NCBI GenBank assembly: GCA_946482165.1
Contig: CAMLQS010000244.1
Location: 1 to 7,647 of the forward strand
Source of the DNA: an uncultured Verrucomicrobiota bacterium
GTDB taxonomy: Bacteria; Verrucomicrobiota; Verrucomicrobiae; Opitutales; Opitutaceae
Length of the DNA: 7,647 nt
Direction of reading: 5' to 3'
Made by a program: the position numbers and the translations under genes. Below the pieces are notes generated by a model. The model made no database searches, was not told the DNA's origin, and was given only the letters and a program-made list of their open reading frames with translations. This document shows, piece after piece, positions 1-4,523 of the stretch; within the stretch, counting starts at the first letter, position 1, and the number at the start of each line of letters is the position of its first letter.

Positions 1-1
1 G

Positions 2-808
2 GCGGTTAATGATGGCGGCAGATTACCTGAGCGATTCCCAATCAAGTTCCTCACAGATTTTGGCAAGATCTGGAAGAATCTGAAATGTAGCGAAAATATA
101 AACTTTGGCTACGGGGAAGCGAGGGCCGCAAATTTCACCGACAAAGTCCGAACGACATTGGTTCTATGGGCCTCCAATGAAATAGAGAAGAATATAGAAA
201 TTGTAGGCAAGGTCGTCGGCCTTAGTAACGACCAAGAAAGCAAAATCGACCTAAAGCTTTCCTCCGGTCAAGTCATCACAGGCCCCTATCACGAGTCCGA
301 TGAAGATGATTTCATTAAGGCCTTCAGACACAAGGAAGAGTATTCAATAAAGATCAAAGGCACTGGAGTATTTAATAAACAGGGAACTCTGAAGCGAATA
401 TCCGACATTATCGACGCGGAGCTTCTCGATGCAGAGGACCTTAAACTCTTGGCAGCGATCAGTCGGGTTGAAGCAATGAAAGCGCTACCTGTAGGTTGGT
501 GCGGAGGAAAAGGAACGCCATTGAGCGAAGGATTCGCCGAATGGGCTGTAGATATCCTAAAGCGCCTTGTAGAGGAGCACGGTATGGATGTCCCGTATGT
601 GTTTCCCACGCCCGAAGGAGATATCCAGTTTGAGTGGAAAGCCGAAGGCAGTGCTGTTGACGCGCGCCTTAATCCTGTAACGCTGAATGCGGAGATAATT
701 GGCTACTCCGCCGATAGTGAAGTCGATGAAGTGATTTCACTGGTGCAGAAAGAAGGTCTTGCCCACTTGAAGGGTATTATAGCAAACTTGTTCAAGAATC
801 ATGAGTAG
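2..808 (+). CDS. Conserved hypothetical protein, 3' part only (5' end outside window)
   Basis: The frame is open from the first complete codon at base 2 to the TAG at 806-808 (268 codons), so the gene starts upstream. The TTG at 158 is only an internal start candidate. No signal peptide or membrane segment is visible. Codons about 60-145 look like a small beta-rich domain: alternating hydrophobic strands, a segment like 'KIDLKLSSGQVITGPY', then 'YSIKIKGTGVF' followed by 'GTLKRISDI'. A C-terminal domain from about codon 165 holds 'GWCGGKGTPLS', a helix, and 'VPYVFPTPEGDIQFEWKAEG'. I remember this 'P-x-V-x-PTP-(E/D)-G-x-(I/V)-Q-x-EW' motif from uncharacterised proteins encoded next to a small partner like the gene at 801. 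The stop overlaps that partner's start by 8 nt, so translational coupling is likely. No function can be assigned. Codon use is mixed, unlike the G+C-rich glycosidase genes downstream. Confidence 0.85.
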   Translation, partial: AVNDGGRLPERFPIKFLTDFGKIWKNLKCSENINFGYGEARAANFTDKVRTTLVLWASNEIEKNIEIVGKVVGLSNDQESKIDLKLSSGQVITGPYHESDEDDFIKAFRHKEEYSIKIKGTGVFNKQGTLKRISDIIDAELLDAEDLKLLAAISRVEAMKALPVGWCGGKGTPLSEGFAEWAVDILKRLVEEHGMDVPYVFPTPEGDIQFEWKAEGSAVDARLNPVTLNAEIIGYSADSEVDEVISLVQKEGLAHLKGIIANLFKNHE

Positions 809-1265
809 TGATCAACCGGCTGAGCAGGCTAACGCTAGTCCTGTCGAGGCTCCCTCTGCCTTAGAGGCAATTATTCCGGAGCTTGGACCGCCTTTATCAG
901 TAGGGGATGAACTCCTGTTCAGGAACGCGCGAACTCAGTTTGTGGTGGATGGGCACGTTTCGAGCCAAGTGTTCGAGCCCTCTTCAGACGATCACGGATT
1001 ACTCTCGATGGATCGATCAACTAAAGCCACGCCAAGAGAGTCGTTCGAGCTCTTTTTAAAACGCCCCAATACCATATCGTCAGGGGTGCTCGGCGTAACT
1101 GCCGACGAATGCATAGCACAGCAGGTTCCCGCCCTTGAGAACCCGCTAAGCGATAATCCGGCACATGTCGTGGCAGACTTCCGGGCTCATAACAGAAGCC
1201 AAGGTAAGAGGCGGGCAGGGAAACTACGTGACATCGCATTGGTTCGCGGATGGTTTCATCGATAA
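801..1265 (+). CDS. Small conserved hypothetical protein, partner of the preceding gene
   Basis: This 154-residue soluble protein starts at ATG 801, inside the last codons of the upstream gene, in a different frame; the overlap is ATGAGTAG. Residues 1-33 are a low-complexity Ala/Pro/Glu-rich leader. The conserved-looking body follows: 'DELLFRNARTQFVVDGHVSS' (36-55), 'VFEPSSDDHGLLSMDRS' (57-73), 'GVLGVTADEC' (95-104), 'HVVADF' (122-127), and a basic C-terminal helix 'KRRAGKLRDIALVRGWFHR' (136-154). This matches a widespread uncharacterised family I remember, with a '(L/V)(Y/F)RxxxxxFVxDGxVxSQxFxP' block, a 'GVxxxEC' block and a 'KLRDxAxxRGWxx' tail. The intact family-like C-terminus argues that the stop at 1263-1265 is genuine. 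The overlap with its neighbour suggests the two products work together. The function is unknown; a toxin-antitoxin or defence-accessory role is possible but nothing in the sequence shows it. Confidence 0.85.
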   Translation: MSSDQPAEQANASPVEAPSALEAIIPELGPPLSVGDELLFRNARTQFVVDGHVSSQVFEPSSDDHGLLSMDRSTKATPRESFELFLKRPNTISSGVLGVTADECIAQQVPALENPLSDNPAHVVADFRAHNRSQGKRRAGKLRDIALVRGWFHR

Positions 1266-1398
1266 CGGCGAAGCGAATGGGATTGTGCCGTTGTTGATTG
1301 TTTGGAGGCGTCCTTTCTCTGATCTGGCGGAGGCGAAAAAAACGGGCCGAGCAAAAGACGTCAAAGCGTGAGGAGTTGTTGCAGCTCGTATCTTTATT

Positions 1399-1410
1399 GC
1401 AGGCGCCTGC
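1399..1410. repeat. Perfect 12-bp palindrome
   Basis: GCAGGCGCCTGC is its own reverse complement and lies in the gap between two gene groups. It has no following T-tract, so it is not a typical intrinsic terminator. It could be a protein-binding site or chance. Confidence 0.4.
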
Positions 1411-1576
1411 CGATTTCTGGTTTCGGATGCCTTGGTTGCTTTTAACGATTTTCGCGGTCGGACCGAAGAGGTTGGGTCGATTTTGTTAGTTGTTCTTCCG
1501 CTGTGCCGGACGCAACAAATTAACTTAACAAAAACCAAAGAGAATCGGCACGAAGCTATCTCGTAAGCCGCACGCA

Positions 1577-1605
1577 TGGACAGTAGTCAGCAAGACGATG
1601 TTAAT
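1577..1605 (+). promoter_or_regulatory. Weak sigma70-like promoter candidate for the YaaC-like gene
   Basis: TGGACA (1577-1582) matches the -35 consensus TTGACA at 5 of 6 positions. GTTAAT (1600-1605) matches TATAAT at 4 of 6. The spacer is 17 nt. Transcription would start near 1612, leaving a leader of only about 12 nt before ATG 1624, with no purine-rich ribosome-binding site. It lies in the right place, but such matches occur often by chance. Confidence 0.25.
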
Positions 1606-1623
1606 TTCAGCGCATAAATCCGA

Positions 1624-2661
1624 ATGAACAGTAGCGAAATATGGCGGCAGTTGGTTTCTTTCGAAAGTCGTGACGTGGTGACAAGGTGGTTTCGAGACCT
1701 TCACGGTCGCGAATTGAATGGACGTCGGGCGAAAGAGATAGTGGCTGCGGCCAAGCAGGGAAGGGAATATTTTCGTAACGCAGCCGATTCCGCCTATTCG
1801 GTGAGGCCTTTGCTCACATTTTATGGTGTCGCCTGCCTTAGTCGCTCGCTCGTTTTATTACTCAAAAAAAGTGGCGGAGAGGAGACTCTGACAGCGGGCC
1901 ACGGATTAGAGACTGTAAACTGGTCTTCTACTATGTCGGGGGAGGTAAGTGAAGCAATTCAGTCTTTGCCGCGGTTACGAATACGCACTACAGCGGGACT
2001 TTTCTCTGAGCTCGTTCAGCAAACGAACAACCGCGTGCCCATTCATGTAAGGTCGGAAGCGGTTGATTGGAGCATTTCCTACGACGTGCCCCCGCTCGGC
2101 TTTGAAGTTAGCTTTGATGAGCTTTGTGCACGAATTCCCGACCTGAAGATCGACTACGAATCCGCCGGGGGGAGCCCTTTTTACGCAGCGGTTAACGAAA
2201 TTTCGTTTAGCAACGCGCAGGGATTTCGGGCAACATTGAACGGTGCTATCCCGGAACCCCTGCGGGAGTTTCTTCTATCGAACGGCTATAGCGGTCTGGC
2301 TACGGCCGACGCCAAGACGTTTTCCGAGAACACACCACTCTTCATCCATGCTTATATCAGGAAGCTGTTCGGGAAGATCCCAATGCTGCATCTTGCGCGG
2401 CCATTTGGGTCGCGCACGTGCTACTCACAGCTGGCAATCACCTATAAAATCGCTTTCATCTTAGGAATGCTTGTGCGTTACTTTCCGACCCAGTGGATCA
2501 GTCTCTCACAAGGCGAAAAAGGCGATACTTGGTGGCCGACGATCAGCCGGGCTCAGCACTTGGTCGAAACGACCTATCCGGAACTGATCGTCGAATTGTT
2601 GCACGATATCCTGAACGAGGCAAAATTAGGGCAAGGCCTAACCAACGACGGAACTATTTGA
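1624..2661 (+). CDS. YaaC-like protein
   Basis: This 345-residue soluble protein resembles the YaaC-like family. Visible features are an N-terminal 'W-x-x-L-x-x-F-x-S' segment (residues 7-15), a helical 'AKQGREYFRNAA' stretch (43-54), 'RPLLTFYGVACLSRSLVLLL' (61-80), an 'HGL' turn (93-95), a 'G-L-F-x-x-L' segment (125-130), 'IPDL' (171-174), and a C-terminal 'LGMLVRYFPTQW' (280-291) followed by helices. In the family as I know it, the 'RPLLxYYG' and 'SMLxRYxPxxW' blocks are the most conserved, and both are recognisable here. The biochemical role of YaaC proteins is not established. The helical N-terminus is HEPN-like in style, but I see no clear R-x4-6-H catalytic motif. ATG 1624 is the first in-frame start and has no Shine-Dalgarno sequence. 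The gene lies 98 nt before the nuclease fusion gene on the same strand, suggesting a two-gene unit. Confidence 0.75.
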   Translation: MNSSEIWRQLVSFESRDVVTRWFRDLHGRELNGRRAKEIVAAAKQGREYFRNAADSAYSVRPLLTFYGVACLSRSLVLLLKKSGGEETLTAGHGLETVNWSSTMSGEVSEAIQSLPRLRIRTTAGLFSELVQQTNNRVPIHVRSEAVDWSISYDVPPLGFEVSFDELCARIPDLKIDYESAGGSPFYAAVNEISFSNAQGFRATLNGAIPEPLREFLLSNGYSGLATADAKTFSENTPLFIHAYIRKLFGKIPMLHLARPFGSRTCYSQLAITYKIAFILGMLVRYFPTQWISLSQGEKGDTWWPTISRAQHLVETTYPELIVELLHDILNEAKLGQGLTNDGTI

Positions 2662-2691
2662 TGCAGAGACGACTGCCAAGGATATCACGCC

Positions 2692-2707
2692 CCGTCTGTC
2701 GGGACGG
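2692..2707 (+). terminator. Weak hairpin after the YaaC-like gene
   Basis: CCGTC (2692-2696) and GACGG (2703-2707) form a 5-bp stem with a 6-nt loop, 31 nt after the stop at 2661. No T-run follows (the next bases are CTTAAACCC), so efficient termination is doubtful and read-through into the gene at 2760 is likely. Confidence 0.2.
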
Positions 2708-2715
2708 CTTAAACC

Positions 2716-2802
2716 CTTAGCTGCCACTCACGCTACCTGACCCCTTTCGTCTCCCCTTTATGTATTCACCCGACTCCTCTCCCACTCTTCCTCTTAGCTG
2801 CC
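2716..2802 (+). repeat. 10-nt direct repeat spanning the start of the fusion gene
   Basis: CTTAGCTGCC occurs at 2716-2725 and again at 2793-2802, 77 nt apart, the second copy inside the coding region. Between them lie CTGACCCC (2737-2744), the reverse complement of the GGGGTCAG core found at 4416-4423 and 7598-7605, and a doubled CCCCTTT (2741-2747 and 2753-2759) directly before the ATG. The stretch looks repeat-derived, possibly a small duplication or an old insertion scar. Confidence 0.35.
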
Positions 2803-4400
2803 GGGGGCTCTTGGTCGAAGGAGGTGCGTTTAATCTCATTACATCTCCGGATTTAGTCACGGACGGAGTGAAAGTCACTGACGCCTCCTCTTGGGTATTA
2901 TACGATAGTGGCGAGTTGGGCCGTGTGCCAACTTGGCGGGCCGCTCTCGGTCCAGGCGGAGTAATTGAAATTTCTATACCAGTGTCGTTCTCCGGGGATG
3001 ATCTAAACCTGACGGCGAGCTGTTATTGTTGGTCAATGCCTAGGCGGGCATCGTCAATTCTTGTGGAAATAGAAACTTCCGGCAACTCCATTCGACATAC
3101 ATTTCGCACTGACGAACCAGCACAGCGCTTTCATGTATCTTTACCCACCCCTGAGGGTTCATGCCATGCGCTTGTGCGCTACGTAATACGAAATACAGAG
3201 AGCGTAGATTGCATAGCCAATCTCGCATTTCCCAGCGTAGAACGTAGTGCATTCGCATCAAGCCCAGTTCATCCGGGGGAACAGCGAAGTCCGGAGCTGA
3301 TGGACATCAACGATGGCAGTATATTTGGGGGAGCGGCGTCTGGTGCGATGTTTCTCACGTTTTTCCCATTACTCGATTCCCATAAGTGGAACACTAAAAA
3401 AGATGGATGCGTGATCGGCGGACTCTCGAATGATTCATCGTTTGGTATCGAAGTATTTATCTCGGGCTCGACCGGCAAGCTTGGCCTCTCAATAGCAGAT
3501 GGGGACGTTCGTCGGCGGATTGAATTGGACAACCGGCCAATGGCTGATTGCATCTGCGGGATCGCCTTACTGTGGAACGGCCCCCAGCTCGAATTAATGG
3601 TGGACGGCAATCCAACTGCCAAGATTGACGATTTAAGACGAGATCTAAGGGATCTCGCCAAGGTTAGGATTGGAAATCACCCGGCCGACTGCATGAAGCC
3701 GGCCCATATCGTGGTGCGGAGAATTCAGAGCTTTCGCGTAAGGCTGGAACAATGGGAAGCGCAGGCCGTTTTCGCGGAGCTCGAACCCGAACGATACCGC
3801 CATTATACCCCGATATTAAATCGATTATTAGAAGCTAATATCAAGCGGTGGCCAAGCGATCTGCTTGGTCTATTAATGAAGATTCCGACGCGATGGCAAT
3901 CGCTGCCCCCGCTTTGGGCATCAAATCCATCGGACGAAGGCGTTTTCCGGGATGACGTCGCAAACATGATCGGACTACTGAGTTGGACAGCCTCCCCTGA
4001 ATCAAAATGCATCGACGGGCGAACTGATCTCTTGGCAGTGGACAACCAGGGCAGACGCATACGGCTGGAATTTAAAATCTGGGGTCGAAATGATTATGCT
4101 GACGTTCCATTGAAACCAATGAAGTATATGACCGAGGATGAGGACGTTTGTGTGGTGATAATGCTAAATAAAAATAAATCAACAATCGACCGGGAATATG
4201 TTCGAAATGTCATAGCGGGCCCCACCAACTGCCAGCGGCATATTGAAGTCCCTTTTGGCGATTCCGCCGGGCCATTTCATTTTATTTCAGAACATGAAGT
4301 GAGCGGACGGCGTATTCATGTGTTTCACATTGTTTTCAATCTGCATAAGCCAGTAAACCGCTCGACTATAATCCAAACCTTAGGCGGAGATGCGAATTAA
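2760..4400 (+). CDS. Beta-sandwich/ConA-like protein fused to a PD-(D/E)XK nuclease-like domain
   Basis: This 546-residue protein has no signal peptide or membrane segment, so it is probably cytoplasmic. Residues about 65-160 look like a beta-sandwich. Residues about 185-330 resemble a LamG/concanavalin-A-like fold: alternating strands, 'GIALLWNGPQLELMVDGNPT' (267-286) and a closing 'VVRRIQSFRVRLEQWE' strand and helix (318-333). After a helical linker, residues 390-480 match a restriction-endonuclease-like domain: helix 'EGVFRDDVANMIGLL' (393-407), 'GRTDLLAV' with candidate metal ligand D423, 'RLEFKIW' giving E437-x-K439, then 'VCVVIMLNKNKS' (463-474). I remember a related arrangement, 'GKTDILI...ECKFWKG...LIIFNRNK', in uncharacterised prokaryotic nuclease-like proteins. 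ATG 2760 is the first start after an in-frame TAG at 2718, but it is preceded by pyrimidines, not a ribosome-binding site. With the YaaC-like neighbour it may form a defence-type module in which the lectin-like part senses and the nuclease acts; that is inference. Confidence 0.75.
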   Translation: MYSPDSSPTLPLSCRGLLVEGGAFNLITSPDLVTDGVKVTDASSWVLYDSGELGRVPTWRAALGPGGVIEISIPVSFSGDDLNLTASCYCWSMPRRASSILVEIETSGNSIRHTFRTDEPAQRFHVSLPTPEGSCHALVRYVIRNTESVDCIANLAFPSVERSAFASSPVHPGEQRSPELMDINDGSIFGGAASGAMFLTFFPLLDSHKWNTKKDGCVIGGLSNDSSFGIEVFISGSTGKLGLSIADGDVRRRIELDNRPMADCICGIALLWNGPQLELMVDGNPTAKIDDLRRDLRDLAKVRIGNHPADCMKPAHIVVRRIQSFRVRLEQWEAQAVFAELEPERYRHYTPILNRLLEANIKRWPSDLLGLLMKIPTRWQSLPPLWASNPSDEGVFRDDVANMIGLLSWTASPESKCIDGRTDLLAVDNQGRRIRLEFKIWGRNDYADVPLKPMKYMTEDEDVCVVIMLNKNKSTIDREYVRNVIAGPTNCQRHIEVPFGDSAGPFHFISEHEVSGRRIHVFHIVFNLHKPVNRSTIIQTLGGDAN

Positions 4401-4413
4401 CCAGGACACAGAA

Positions 4414-4423
4414 ACGGGGTCAG
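4414..4423 (+). repeat. Junction motif ACGGGGTCAG
   Basis: This 10-mer occurs again at 7596-7605, where foreign sequence breaks the GH59 gene. Its core GGGGTCAG is present in reverse at 2737-2744. All three copies lie at gene-free junctions. I associate GGGGTCAG-type sequences with repeats around IS200-like/REP-associated tyrosine transposase genes in other bacteria, but no such gene is in this window. Confidence 0.45.
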
Positions 4424-4450
4424 AGACGAATGGCGCTAACGAGGGACAAA

Positions 4451-4523
4451 AGGAGTCAGGCCGTTGTTTGCTGTTTTCCGCAGTCTCATTGGCGCAAAAT
4501 CAACAAACAACCGGCCAGGTCCT
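4451..4523. repeat. 73-nt imperfect inverted repeat (REP/MITE-like hairpin)
   Basis: The left arm 4451-4481 and right arm 4492-4523 are reverse complements over most of their length. AGGA pairs with TCCT at the outer ends, the GTTGTTTG block (4463-4470) pairs with CAAACAAC (4505-4512), and the TTTT / AAAA and CGC / GCG blocks close toward a 10-nt loop (4482-4491). A few mismatches and one-base bulges interrupt a stem of about 30 bp. The right arm ends on the base before the GH35 ATG at 4524. There is no T-run after it. The left arm shares GTCAGGCCG with 7601-7609. It may be a REP-like element, a small non-autonomous insertion, or a terminator or attenuator-like structure; the mosaic setting favours a repeat element. 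Confidence 0.7.

Larger units (their letters stand above)
1266..1623 (+). other. 358-nt gap without a supported gene
   Basis: No reading frame here has a recognisable protein pattern. The short open frames on both strands (such as 1298-1489 + and 1224-1577 -) encode biased, motif-free peptides. The stretch holds a perfect 12-bp palindrome at 1399-1410 and a more A+T-rich end from about 1515 to 1620, where a promoter for the downstream gene would be expected. There is no clear hairpin followed by a T-run after the gene ending at 1265. The gap probably separates two transcription units: the pair ending at 1265 and the YaaC-like unit starting at 1624. Confidence 0.6.

Noticed and set aside
1165..1371. 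Frameshifted extension of the small gene at 801-1265
   Set aside because: The 801 frame ends in a family-like tail ('KLRDIALVRGWFHR') at 1265, so the stop is natural. The alternative frame shows no conserved pattern.
1224..1577. 117-codon - strand frame in the gap
   Set aside because: The translation is Ser/Thr/Ala/Arg-rich with no motif, and it overlaps the end of a well-supported + gene.
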